Source: Streptomyces capillispiralis
GTDB taxonomy: Bacteria > Actinomycetota > Actinomycetes > Streptomycetales > Streptomycetaceae
Assembly: GCF_007829875.1 (NCBI RefSeq)
Contig: NZ_VIWV01000001.1
Coordinates: 7,080,001 to 7,144,000, forward strand
Direction: 5' to 3'
DNA length: 64,000 bases
A program made the translations under genes and the position numbers. The notes below the pieces were generated by a model that did not search any database, had not been told where the DNA came from, and was given only the letters and a program-made list of their open reading frames with translations. Shown here piece after piece: positions 26,992 through 36,600 of this stretch; the first letter of the stretch is position 1, and the number at the start of each line of letters is the position of its first letter.

Positions 26992-28986
26992 GTGAGCATG
27001 TCCCGCGATCACGTGCAGTCCGCCGAGCGAACCGGCCCCGCCGCCGCAGCGCCGGGCCGGGCCCACCCAGGCACCCGCCCGGGCTCCGGCAGCGCCGAGG
27101 CGCCGTTCCTCGAGCTGCTGGCCCGCGGCGCGTCCGCCGAGGCCTACGAACGGCCGGTGCTCCTCGCCCGCGCCGAAGGACTGCCCACCGAGCACATCGC
27201 CGAGCTGGAGCGGGCAAAGCTGCTCGCCCTGCGCGTCCGCTCGGAGCTGGAGGGGCGCCGCCGCCGCGAGGCGGAACTGTCCGCGCTCTTCGAGACCGCC
27301 CACGACCTCGCCGGACTGCGCGACCTGGACGCCGTGCTCCGGGCCATCGTGCAGCGCGCCCGCTCGCTCCTCGGCACCGACGTCGCCTACCTCAGCCTGA
27401 ACGACCCGGCCAGGGGCGACACGTACATGAGGGTCACCGAGGGCTCGGTCGCCGCCCGCTTCCAGCAGCTGCGCCTCGGCATGGGCGAAGGGCTCGGCGG
27501 CCTGGTCGCCCAGACCGCCCGCCCCTACGTCACCGAGGACTACTTCCGCGACGACCGGTTCCGGCACACCCACTCCATCGACACCGGTGTGCGCGACGAA
27601 GGGCTCGTCGCCATCCTCGGGGTGCCCCTGATGCTCGGGCACCACGTCATCGGCGTCCTGTTCGCCGCGGACCGGCGGGCCCGGGTCTTCGAGCGGGAGC
27701 AGATCGCCCTGCTCGGTTCCTTCGCGGCCCTCGCCGCGGCCGCCCTCGACACCGCCAACCTGCTCGCCGAGACCCGCTCCGCCCTCGCCGGCCTCGAGCG
27801 CGCCAACGAGATCATCCGGGACCGCAGCGCGGTCATCGAACGCGCCTCGGACGTCCACGACCGCCTCGCCGAGCTGGTCCTGCGCGGCGGCGGGGTGCAC
27901 GACGTGGCCGCCGCCGTCTCCCAGGTCCTGGACGGCACCGTCGAGTTCACCGAGGCCACCGCGGCCCCCGCCCCGGCCCTGCAGTCCTCGCGGGCGGAGG
28001 GCCACGCGGTACGGCACCGGGACGACTGGATCGCCGCCGTGACCGCCGGCGACGAACTGCTCGGCGCGCTCGTCCTGCGCGGCCACCCCGGACTCGACCC
28101 CGTCGACCAGCGCACACTGGAGCGCGCGGCCATGGTCACCTCGCTGCTGCTGCTCGCCCGCCGCTCCGCCGCCGAGGCCGAACAGCGGGTCCGCGGCGAG
28201 CTGCTCGACGACCTGCTCGACGCCCGCGACCGGGACCCGCGCCTGCTGCGCGAGCGCGCCGCCCGGCTGCACGCCGACCTCGACGCCACCCACGTCGTGC
28301 TCGCCGCCCGCCTGGAGGGCGGCACCGCCGACGCCGACCAGGAGGCCGACGCCCGCAGACGGCTGTGGGCGGCGGCCTCGCACCTGGCGGCCACCCGTCA
28401 GGGCCTGGCCGCCGCACGCGACGGCGGCACGGTCCTGCTGCTGCCCCTGACCACCGGGGACACCGCCACCGACCTGGCCCGCCGCACCGCCCGCCACCTG
28501 GGAACGGCCGTCCACGAACCGGTCACCGTCGGCGCGTCGGCCCCCGTCGAACACCTCACCGCCGGCCCCGACACCGTGGCGTCCGCCTATGCGGAGGCCC
28601 GGCGCTGCCTCGACGCGCTGCGGCTGCTCGGCCGCTCCGGTGACGGCTCCGCGGCGGAGGACTTCGGCTTCCTGGGGCTGCTGCTGGCCGGCGAGCGGGA
28701 CATCGCGGGCTTCGTGGACCGCACCATCGGCCAGGTCGTGGCGTACGACGCGCGACGCGGCACCGAGCTGGTGCGCACCCTCGACGCCTACTTCGCCTGC
28801 GGCATGAGCCCCGCCCGCACCAAGGACGACCTGCACGTCCATGTCAACACGGTCGCCCAGCGGCTGGACCGCGTCGGCCGTCTCCTCGGCGACGACTGGC
28901 AGAGCCCGGCCCGGGCCCTGGAGATCCAGCTCGCCCTGCGCCTGCACCGGTTGTCGGCGGGCGCCCGGCCACCCGCACAGCCCTGA
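26992..28986 (+). CDS. GAF-domain regulator with PucR-type C-terminal HTH
   Basis: About 664 residues. Order: disordered N-terminus; a helical segment (residues about 40-95, with ELERAKLLALRVRSELEGRRRREAE as likely coiled coil); a GAF domain (about 100-260, with VAILGVPLMLGHHVIGVLFAADRR); a second sensory or linker region; then the PucR C-terminal HTH (LVRTLDAYFACG then TKDDLHVHVNTVAQRLDRV). GTG at 26992 has GAGGA 6 nt upstream; an ATG two codons later is an alternative. Predicted ligand-responsive transcription factor, perhaps controlling the neighbouring SDR or MFS gene, by context only. Confidence 0.85.
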   Translation: MSMSRDHVQSAERTGPAAAAPGRAHPGTRPGSGSAEAPFLELLARGASAEAYERPVLLARAEGLPTEHIAELERAKLLALRVRSELEGRRRREAELSALFETAHDLAGLRDLDAVLRAIVQRARSLLGTDVAYLSLNDPARGDTYMRVTEGSVAARFQQLRLGMGEGLGGLVAQTARPYVTEDYFRDDRFRHTHSIDTGVRDEGLVAILGVPLMLGHHVIGVLFAADRRARVFEREQIALLGSFAALAAAALDTANLLAETRSALAGLERANEIIRDRSAVIERASDVHDRLAELVLRGGGVHDVAAAVSQVLDGTVEFTEATAAPAPALQSSRAEGHAVRHRDDWIAAVTAGDELLGALVLRGHPGLDPVDQRTLERAAMVTSLLLLARRSAAEAEQRVRGELLDDLLDARDRDPRLLRERAARLHADLDATHVVLAARLEGGTADADQEADARRRLWAAASHLAATRQGLAAARDGGTVLLLPLTTGDTATDLARRTARHLGTAVHEPVTVGASAPVEHLTAGPDTVASAYAEARRCLDALRLLGRSGDGSAAEDFGFLGLLLAGERDIAGFVDRTIGQVVAYDARRGTELVRTLDAYFACGMSPARTKDDLHVHVNTVAQRLDRVGRLLGDDWQSPARALEIQLALRLHRLSAGARPPAQP

Positions 28987-29013
28987 CCCCCGTCCGCGCG
29001 GGGCGGACGGGGG
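28987..29013. terminator. Bidirectional terminator hairpin
   Basis: CCCCCGTCCGC and GCGGACGGGGG form perfect 11-bp arms around a 5-nt loop, directly after the stop of the GAF/PucR gene and before the convergent MFS gene end. Confidence 0.7.
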
Positions 29014-29029
29014 CCGGGGCCGTGCCGGG

Positions 29030-30415
29030 TCAGACCGTCCGCGCGTCCTGAGCGGCCGGAGCCTTCTCCGGCCCGCCCGTGTCACCCGACGGGGCCACCT
29101 CCGCCAGATCGCGGTGGCGGGTCTCCTTGGCCGCCGCCACGGCGACGACCGTCAGCAGGCTCGCCGCGATGACGTACAGCGCGATCGGCGTCGAACTGCC
29201 GTAGTCCGAGAGCAGCGCGGTGGCGATCAGCGGCGCCGGGGCGCCTGCCGCGACGGAGGCGAACTGGGCACCGATCGAGGCGCCGGAGTAGCGCATCCGG
29301 GTCGCGAACATCTCGGAGAAGAACGCGGCCTGCGGCGCGTACATCGCCCCGTGCAGCACCAGGCCCACGGTCACCGCGAGGAGCAGGCTGCCGAAGCCGC
29401 CGGTGTCGATGAGCGCGAAGAACGGGAACATCCACAGTCCCACACCCGCCGCGCCGATCAGGTACACCGGGCGCCGGCCCCACCGGTCGGACAGCGCACC
29501 CCAGGCCGGGATGGTGGCGAAGTGGATCGCCGAGGCGACGAGCACCGCGTTGAGCGCGGTCTGCTTCGACACTCCGGCCGAGGTCGTGGCGTACACGAGG
29601 ATGAACGCGGTGATCACGTAGTAGCTGATGTTCTCCGCCATCCGCGCCCCCATCGCCACCAGCACGTCACGCCAGTGGTGCCGCAGGACGGCGACGACCG
29701 GCATCCGCTCGGCGCCGGCGTCCGCCGTGCGGGCCTCGGCCTGTTGCAGCGCCTGCTTGAACACGGGCGATTCGTCGACCGACAGACGGATCCACAGCCC
29801 GACGATCACCAGCACACCGGAGAGCAGGAACGGGATCCGCCAGCCCCAGGACCCGAACGCCGAATCCGACAGCAGGGCGGTCAGCAGCGACAGCACACCG
29901 GTCGCCAGCAACTGCCCCGCCGGTGCGCCGGTCTGCGGCCACGAGGCCCAGAACCCGCGCCGCCGCGCGTCCCCGTGCTCGGACACCAGCAGCACGGCAC
30001 CACCCCACTCGCCGCCCAGCGCGAAGCCCTGCACCAGCCGCAGCACGGTGAGCAGCACGGGCGCGAGGCTGCCGATGGTGGCGTGCGTCGGCAGCAGCCC
30101 GATCGCGAACGTGGCCCCGCCCATCATCAGCAGACTCAGCACCAGCAGCTTCTTGCGGCCGAGCCGGTCCCCGTAGTGCCCGAAGACCAGCGCGCCCAGC
30201 GGCCGCGCGGCGAACCCGACGGCGTACGTGAGGAACGACAGCAGGGTGCCGACGAGGGGGTCGGACTCCGGGAAGAACAGTTCGTTGAAGACGAGCGCGG
30301 CGGCGGAGCCGTAGAGGAAGAAGTCGTACCACTCGATGGTGGTGCCGATGAGGGACGCGGCGACGATCCGCTTGAGGCTGTTCGGGGCGGGTGGAGCGGC
30401 TGCGGGCGACGACAT
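29030..30415 (-). CDS. MFS transporter, metabolite:H+ symporter (MHS) subfamily
   Basis: 461 residues, 12 predicted TM helices. N-terminal SLIGTTIEWYDFFLYGSAAA is the diagnostic MHS motif. The cytoplasmic loop FGHYGDRLGRKKLL after TM2 is the MFS signature, and a related loop SDRWGRRPVYLIG occurs in the second half. The family imports organic acids, betaines or shikimate-type compounds with protons. ATG at 30415 has AGGAAG at good spacing. The C-terminal tail is hydrophilic. This is the last clearly chromosomal housekeeping-type gene before the island. Confidence 0.92.
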   Translation of the reverse strand: MSSPAAAPPAPNSLKRIVAASLIGTTIEWYDFFLYGSAAALVFNELFFPESDPLVGTLLSFLTYAVGFAARPLGALVFGHYGDRLGRKKLLVLSLLMMGGATFAIGLLPTHATIGSLAPVLLTVLRLVQGFALGGEWGGAVLLVSEHGDARRRGFWASWPQTGAPAGQLLATGVLSLLTALLSDSAFGSWGWRIPFLLSGVLVIVGLWIRLSVDESPVFKQALQQAEARTADAGAERMPVVAVLRHHWRDVLVAMGARMAENISYYVITAFILVYATTSAGVSKQTALNAVLVASAIHFATIPAWGALSDRWGRRPVYLIGAAGVGLWMFPFFALIDTGGFGSLLLAVTVGLVLHGAMYAPQAAFFSEMFATRMRYSGASIGAQFASVAAGAPAPLIATALLSDYGSSTPIALYVIAASLLTVVAVAAAKETRHRDLAEVAPSGDTGGPEKAPAAQDARTV

Positions 30416-31606
30416 CGGCACCACTTCCTGGGGTGTGACGGGGACGTTTGCGTGTCGCCACACCGTAGGAATCCGCAGGTCAGGCGCACATGTGGCGGGG
30501 CAACATAGTTCGAGGGTCGGCTATGCGTGAGGCCACCATGCCAGCTTGTGGAAAGGCGTCTCAGAGGAACGGCGATGGTCGAAACGAGTGCTGTCCGGGA
30601 CGCGTGGTTCAGGGTGATTGACGGTGTGGTGCTGACTACGCTCGGTTGAACTCGCGCATCTGGGATTGATCGACTCGCAGTCGTTGCGTGGCAGGTGACC
30701 GGACTGAGAGACCGAGTCCGGCCTTGCCGCTCAGTCGCCGTCGGCACGGACAAGGCGCTGCGTCTGGGCGCGGTGCGGGTTGGTCCCGGGAGGTTCTTGG
30801 TCTGCTGGTGGTACACGGCTCAGATGCAGTTTGACCAGCGAAAACAGCCTCGATCGCCACAAGCTACGGAGGGCTGGTCCGGGTATGGCCCGGATCTTGG
30901 TTCGAAGGTTCGTGGTGATGAGCGCTGCTCGCATGTTGCGCTTGTACGACGATGACGGCCTCGGCATTGCTTCGAGAGGCGACGACGGGCCGCAGAAGAC
31001 TGTCCTGACCGGGCTGCACCAAGGCTGGATCCGGCGCTGGCGGAGGCCAGCGGCGGTTTCTTCGGCCCGGCCCTACAACCGTGGCGCTGTCCTCGCAGGA
31101 CCGCGACGACACCGCGTTGAGAATTCGTCCCGTGGGGGCTCGGTTGGCCGAGGCGTCGCGGCGGCGGGTTGATCAGTGCCTACCAGTGCCTCCCGACCCT
31201 GTGACGCCCCCGGGTCATGGTCGCAGAACCACGGCTTGAAGGGGCGGCGCCGGCGCACTATGGCTGTGAGTGCGCTTCCGCTGCTTTTCGCCATTCGTCG
31301 GCAGAGCTCCGCTTGGCGTGACCGGGGCTGTTTCCGCAGGTGAGAGACGGACAGTCACGCGCTGCGTGAGGGCTGGCGGAAAGGGCCATGGTGAACCGCT
31401 TGGGAGCTGAGAAGGGCATTCGCCCAGCTGAGCTGCCTCAGGCTCGGCCCCGTGAATTGGCCTGACGGTGTGGGCCCTCCTGGCCTGATGGCGACTCGAC
31501 CGGGGCGTAGCGCCGTGATGACCCATCAGCTGCTGTCAGTGCCCACTGCTACATCCTTTTGTTGGGATGAGCCGCGCTCCGCGGCCCACCGACGGGAGAG
31601 GGAAAC
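30416..31606. other. 1.2-kb stretch without a convincing gene
   Basis: The first 100 bases should hold the MFS promoter. Beyond that, only short frames with poor codon bias appear on either strand, none with a ribosome site or a recognisable domain. Base composition looks more mixed than to the left. Short hairpins occur (CGCTGGC/GCCAGCG at 31035-31052). I read it as decayed DNA at the boundary between chromosome and island; no tRNA or obvious attachment repeat was found. Confidence 0.5.
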
Positions 31607-31813
31607 ATGTCGAAGGTGCCGGTCCACCGGGTACGCGGTCACATCCGTCGCAATCCGAAGCCCAGGAGCGCCAAGCGCATGAGCGGTTGGATGATTGCCG
31701 GCTTACTGGCCGGCGTGTGGCTGTGGGGGCAGGTGTTCGGGTTCAGTGAGTCCACCGCCACGACACCGCCGACGGATCCGAAGCCGGCGGCCAGCGCGAC
31801 GGCCGACCGCTGA
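31607..31813 (+). CDS. Small single-pass membrane protein
   Basis: 68 residues: a strongly basic N-terminus (HRVRGHIRRNPKPRSAKR), one TM helix (about 25-45, MSGWMIAGLLAGVWLWGQVFGF) and a short Thr/Pro/Ser-rich tail, predicted outside by the positive-inside rule. GGGAGAGG lies a few bases before the ATG. Its TGA overlaps the ATG of the first Mrr-type gene by one base, so it looks like a coupled first cistron of a three-gene unit. No family recognised. Confidence 0.7.
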   Translation: MSKVPVHRVRGHIRRNPKPRSAKRMSGWMIAGLLAGVWLWGQVFGFSESTATTPPTDPKPAASATADR

Positions 31814-32487
31814 TGGGACGGATACGTCTGCGGCGCCCTCGCGGTGCCGCGGAACTGGTCGCAGCGGCTGTAGTCGCCCTGGCTGTGCTCGTCCTGGTGG
31901 CGCGGACGGCGGCCATCGCGGTCGGCACACTGAAGGCGGCCTGGCCTGCCCTGCTGGCTTTCGCTCTGCTCACGGGAGCCGTCGCGGCGTGGCGGATCAG
32001 GCAGGCGGCCACGATGCGGCGTCGGGAGAAGGAGCGGCTGGCCACTCTGCGGATCATGCTCGCGGAGTTCGACACCATGGACGACCGTCGCTTCGAGTAC
32101 GCCCTGCGGGATCTGCTGGTCCGCGACGGCTGGCCGGCCCGCAGAGTGGGTGGCGGCGGCGACCAGGCCGCCGACGTCATCGGTGACCATCCGCAGCGCG
32201 GCCGGATCGTGGTGCAGGCCAAGCACACCCGCGTCGGCGGGAAGGTGGGCTCAGCTGTGATGTACGCGGTGAAGGGGACGGCCGGGCCGGTCCACAAAGC
32301 CGATCACGCTGTCGTCGTCACCAACGGAGCCTTCACACGCGATGCCATGGCGTGGGGCGACCGGCACGGCGTCCACTGGATCGACCGGGAAAAGCTACGG
32401 CGCTGGGCCGAGGACGGTGCCGCTCTGCACGAGCTCCTCGGATGGTCCGCGCGCTCCCGCCCGAGCCGATTCAGGCGTGTGGCATGA
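31813..32487 (+). CDS. Membrane-anchored Mrr-type restriction endonuclease, copy 1
   Basis: 224 residues. Two TM helices (about 14-34, VAAAVVALAVLVLVARTAAIA; 42-60, ALLAFALLTGAVAAWRI) precede a cytosolic Mrr_cat-like domain (about 90-205). The domain begins FEYALRDLLVRDGW and carries active-site residues D121 (ADVIGDH) and Q135-A-K137 (IVVQAKHT), the D...QxK arrangement of Mrr enzymes. The C-terminal strand HWIDREKLRRWAEDG is also typical. Mrr enzymes cut modified or foreign DNA; membrane anchoring could place cleavage at the entry site (inference). Start fixed by the ATGA overlap. Confidence 0.82.
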   Translation: MGRIRLRRPRGAAELVAAAVVALAVLVLVARTAAIAVGTLKAAWPALLAFALLTGAVAAWRIRQAATMRRREKERLATLRIMLAEFDTMDDRRFEYALRDLLVRDGWPARRVGGGGDQAADVIGDHPQRGRIVVQAKHTRVGGKVGSAVMYAVKGTAGPVHKADHAVVVTNGAFTRDAMAWGDRHGVHWIDREKLRRWAEDGAALHELLGWSARSRPSRFRRVA

Positions 32488-32527
32488 CTGGCACAGATCG
32501 TGATCGCTGCCCAAGACGTCTGGAGGT

Positions 32528-33244
32528 GTGGTGTTCGACGAGGACGGGTCGCTCGACCCGCTGCTGAAGTTCCTGCTGTATGCGGTCATCGTGCTGGCCG
32601 TCGGAAAGATGCTCTGGGAGTGGCTCACCGAGGACGTCGGCCAGTGGATCACCGTAGATCTGTGGGGGCTGATAGCCGATCACCCGTGGTGGACCGGGCT
32701 CTTCGTGGTCGGCGGAGTGTCCATGCTGCTCCTGCTCGGCAGAATCCTGTCGTTCCTGTTCGGCGCCAACACCTACGCCAACGCGGACGAAACGTTCGCC
32801 GCTCCCTCTGGCGATGCGATCGAAGCGGACGCGCTGACCTTCAAGATGAAGCAGCTTTCGTCGATGAGCGCGACGGGTTTCGGGCAGGCGTGCACTGATC
32901 TCCTGGCCCGTGACGGATTCCGGCGTCCGAAGCGGGTCGGGGGCGCCGGTGACCTCGGCGTGGACATCACTGCTCGCGATGACCAAGACCGCCTCCTGAT
33001 CGTGCAGTGCAAGCAGTATCAGAGCCCAGTCGGGTCAGGCCACGTGCAGAAGTTCAACGGGACAGCCCGCCCGCACCACGGAGCCGACCTCCCGATCATG
33101 ATCGCGCTCAACGGCTTCACGCAGCCGGCGATCGACTTCGCCCAGCATCACCAGCTCATCCTCATGAGCCGCCCGGAATTGAAACGATGGGCCCACGGCG
33201 AGCACCTCTACGACGTCCTCGGCATCCCAAGCACGACACACTGA
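32528..33244 (+). CDS. Membrane-anchored Mrr-type restriction endonuclease, copy 2
   Basis: 238 residues with the same plan as the preceding gene. Two TM helices (about 14-32, FLLYAVIVLAVGKMLWEWL; 54-80, WWTGLFVVGGVSMLLLLGRILSFLFG) and a linker lead to an Mrr_cat domain with FGQACTDLLARDGF, D146 in GDLGVDITA and Q160-C-K162 in LIVQCKQY, followed by AHGEHLYDVLG. The alignment with copy 1 is visible throughout (LLxRDG, VGGxGD, VQxK, RWAxxxxLxxxLG). GGAGG precedes; GTG at 32528 or the next GTG codon could be the start. 40 bp separate it from copy 1, so the same operon. Confidence 0.85.
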   Translation: MVFDEDGSLDPLLKFLLYAVIVLAVGKMLWEWLTEDVGQWITVDLWGLIADHPWWTGLFVVGGVSMLLLLGRILSFLFGANTYANADETFAAPSGDAIEADALTFKMKQLSSMSATGFGQACTDLLARDGFRRPKRVGGAGDLGVDITARDDQDRLLIVQCKQYQSPVGSGHVQKFNGTARPHHGADLPIMIALNGFTQPAIDFAQHHQLILMSRPELKRWAHGEHLYDVLGIPSTTH

Positions 33245-33629
33245 TGCCAGCGCACACGGAGCTGAGTCCGTCCCGGGAGATCCCGCCTAGTGGCCGGTGG
33301 TCCCGTTTCGGGCTCAGTCCGGTGCGGCGCGTTGTCATGGAGGTCGGCCCGGCCCCTCCCGGCGAAGAGCTCCCCACCGCGAGGCGGCCTTGGGTCGAGA
33401 GATCGTGAGGCGACACACCCACACCTGTGATGACGCCGCGGTCTCCGGCATGCCGGTCCTCCCCAATGGGCTCTCTACCCCAGCCGCTCACCTTCTGAAG
33501 CGCGCTTCCTGACGATCCGTGACCTTGCTGCTCGGCGGGTAGGTACTGAGGCTGCCCCGCAAGGCCGCAGTAGCGGACTCACTGCCTCCGAGGCAGCCGT
33601 CCGGGCTGACCATCAGCATGAGGAACCGA
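33245..33629. other. Gap between convergent genes, nothing recognised
   Basis: 385 bp between the ends of the Mrr operon and the helicase gene. No frame on either strand has both plausible codon use and a ribosome site. It probably holds the two terminators, but no strong hairpin stood out by eye. Confidence 0.4.
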
Positions 33630-36600
33630 TCAGGTAGAGCGCGGCAGGCGGAAGGTGAGCCGGTCGCGGCAGAGGGTGACCTCTATGTCGATTCCGCTGT
33701 CAAGGACGGTGAGCACGTCGATGTGAGCGTCGGCGGGTACCCGCGCCAGGTCCCTGGTTCCGTCGGAGACGGTCAGTGGATCGGGCGTGTCCGTGGCGTC
33801 ATTTCGAATCCGCACCGCTAGAGGTGCCTCGGGAGCAGCGGCGAAAGGAATTACCTGCAAAGAGCAACGCTCGGTGTCCAACAAGTCGTTGATCAGGCTT
33901 CGCTTACGGAATCGGGTGTACTCGAGGAGTTCACCGGTCTCATAGGCGTTGGCGTTGAAGTCGCTCTTCCACCGGTTGATATGGAGATCGGTTAGCCACT
34001 GGCGAAGGTCTTCGGGGCGAATGTGTTGGGTCTTGGCCGAACGGCCAATGCTGTGGGCCAGTCGGCGAGACGTGATACCGGCGTTCAGGAGATTGAGGGC
34101 GTGGGGGGTGTCCACTCCGTGGCGCAGGTGCCATCCGGCCGTGGACGGGAGCCGGAATGTGGCATGAGCGTTTTCAAGGCGGGCGTTGACAAGGTTGATC
34201 AGTGCGCCGAGGGTCCAGGACAGGTAGTGCTCGAAGGTGCTGCTGATATTGCTGACGGTCTGTTCCAGGGCCCACTCGGGCGGAAGCGATGGCAGCCAGT
34301 CGGTGGAGAGGTCGGGGATGGAGCGGCCGCCGATCCACGCCGCCACCGCTGCCGCGATGTCGACAGTGATCTTGTTGCTCCTCCCCCTCGGCTTTTCGGT
34401 GAAGGTCCAGGCATCCTTGGCCTCGGGGAGACTGAGCAGAAGGCTGTAGACGTTGTGCTGATCAAAGAAGTCCAGGGCTTGTTGAAGCGGCCACTCGGAG
34501 GCCAGAGCATCGGCGAGGGCCTCTCCCCAGAAGCCGGGAGGAACCGGTGTGGGAGCTGCCGGATCCCGCAGAAGGAGTACGGTCAGGACTTCTGCAACGG
34601 CGTCCAGGGTGCGGGCGGACCTGATACTGGTCCCAGGGGTGGTCCAACGGCGGCGTGCACCTTCATCGGTAGCTGCGTATTCATCAGCGACCTTGACCGC
34701 GAGACGCATCCAGCGCTGGGCGAGCTCGTCCGGCAATTGGCGCATGGCCAGAAGTCGTTGGACAGCGGCGAGGGGCGGCTGCTCGGTGAGCGTGGGGATG
34801 CGTGAGAGCGCGTCGAGCGTGAACCAGACGTATGAGGCGAAGTCCGCCGCCTGGCTGGCCGCGAGACGTAGGACAGCGTTGGCGCTCTGGGCGATGAGCT
34901 CCTCCGCCTCGGCGAGGGAAGCCAGAGCGTCTTCGGATCCGAGCGCGGAAAGTACGTGAAGCCGGTCGGCTCCAGGCTGAAGCAGGCTATAGTCCGCCGT
35001 ACGCGGATTGCTGTGACGGGTGAGTAGGATCCAGCCTTCACTTTCGCGGCCGGCGCGGCCAGCTCGCCCGACGGCGTTAAGGAGTTGGGCAGGTGGCATC
35101 TGAGGTCGTCCCGACCAGCGGTGGGGTCTGCCGTCGTCGACGTCGCTGTGGATGACAACAGAGCGCACGGGCAGATTGACGCCGTCGGTGAGGGTGCTGG
35201 TGCAGCAGATCACGTTCAGTTTGTCGTCACGAAGCGCATCTTCGACGGCGCGCAAGACTTCGGCCGGGAGCCTGGCGTGATGGTAGGCGACGCCGTGGCG
35301 CGCACAATCAATCAGGGGGTGCTCGGCTCCCAGGGTATCGGCGAGGAATTCGGCCAGTTGTGCGGCGGGAGCGTGTTCGGGCAGAAACTCAGCGACGGCG
35401 CGGGCCATCGTCTTGGCCGAGTTCCGTGAGTCGCAGACCACCAGGACGCTGCCAGCTCGTGCCAGGTGGGCGGCTCCGAAGGCGAACAAGGTGCGGTTAG
35501 GAACAGATGCGGGTGCTTTGGCACTGGTGTCGCCGGGCGTCTTTTCCAGGTAGATGCGTGTGCCCAGAGGCTCTTCCGGCCGGGTGGTCATCGAGTACGT
35601 CTGGCCGGTCGTGGTGGGACGGACACTGATTCGTAGGCCCATCGGCACTCGGAGCTCAGTGGTTCGCGTGCGGTTCGGGTGCGGCGGAAGTGTCCTGCGC
35701 ACCTGCTGGTCGCGAAAGAGTTCAGGGGTAAGCAGTCCGTGTAGGCGTCGCGGTCCGCGCCATGCGTCGGTGAACACCACTTTCTCTGGGGGCTGTTCAT
35801 CATCGAGCCAGGCCGCGAGTTCACCGTGGTTTCCGACGGCCGCGGACAGCAACACCAGGCGTGGCGGGCGGGGATGCGCCTGACAGAAGGCGAGGAGCCC
35901 TTCGAGGAGGAATCCACGTTCTCCTTGCTGAATGTGATGAGCCTCGTCGATCACGATCAGTCCAACACCGTCCAATGCGGCATGGGCATCTTGGCGCAAG
36001 GCGTGCATCAGTCGCTCAGGAGTGGAGATCTCCACGTCGCTATCGGCGCTGGTGAGGGGGGCTCCGGAGGCCGGAAAGTCCGGCTGGTCCGCAGCGAGAG
36101 TCCGGCCCAGGACGCGCAGGCGCGAGCGTAGTGCCTGACGCATCTCACGGCCCAGACTTCGCAACGGTGAGACGTACAGCACGCGTTCCGCGTGGTCGGC
36201 GAGGTGGGCGCAAATGATGAGCTGCGCCATCAGGGTCTTGCCGGCGCTGGTGGGCACACTGATCAGCAGGCGGCGGGTGTTCTCATCCAGCGGGTTGGCC
36301 TTCTTGAGCAGGGAACGTTGCGGCGGCCACAGCGTCATCACCGGTGGATCCGACAGAGCGAAGGTCCGCGCGAGGGCTGGCGGAGATCCGTCGGGCAATA
36401 GCCCCTGCAGGCTGTCGGCGGCCAGATCTCCCAAGAACTCCAGCAGGTGTGCTGCCACCCAGCGTGCCGAGCGGTCGGCCATGCCCGCTTCCCCGGTGAC
36501 GACGTCGCGCAGCCGGGTCCGAGCCTGCTCCAATGCCGGCGCGTCGGCCCGGGTGAGATATCGCGTCAGGTACGCACAGGCGTCGACGACCGCTTCGGCG

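Noticed and set aside
30898-30915. GGTTCGAAGGTTC as a possible tRNA T-arm and attachment site
   Set aside because: No acceptor stem or anticodon arm at the right distances, so no tRNA can be folded around it.
30695-31172. Short plus-strand frames in the gap after the MFS gene
   Set aside because: No ribosome site, no family, irregular codon use; more likely decayed DNA.
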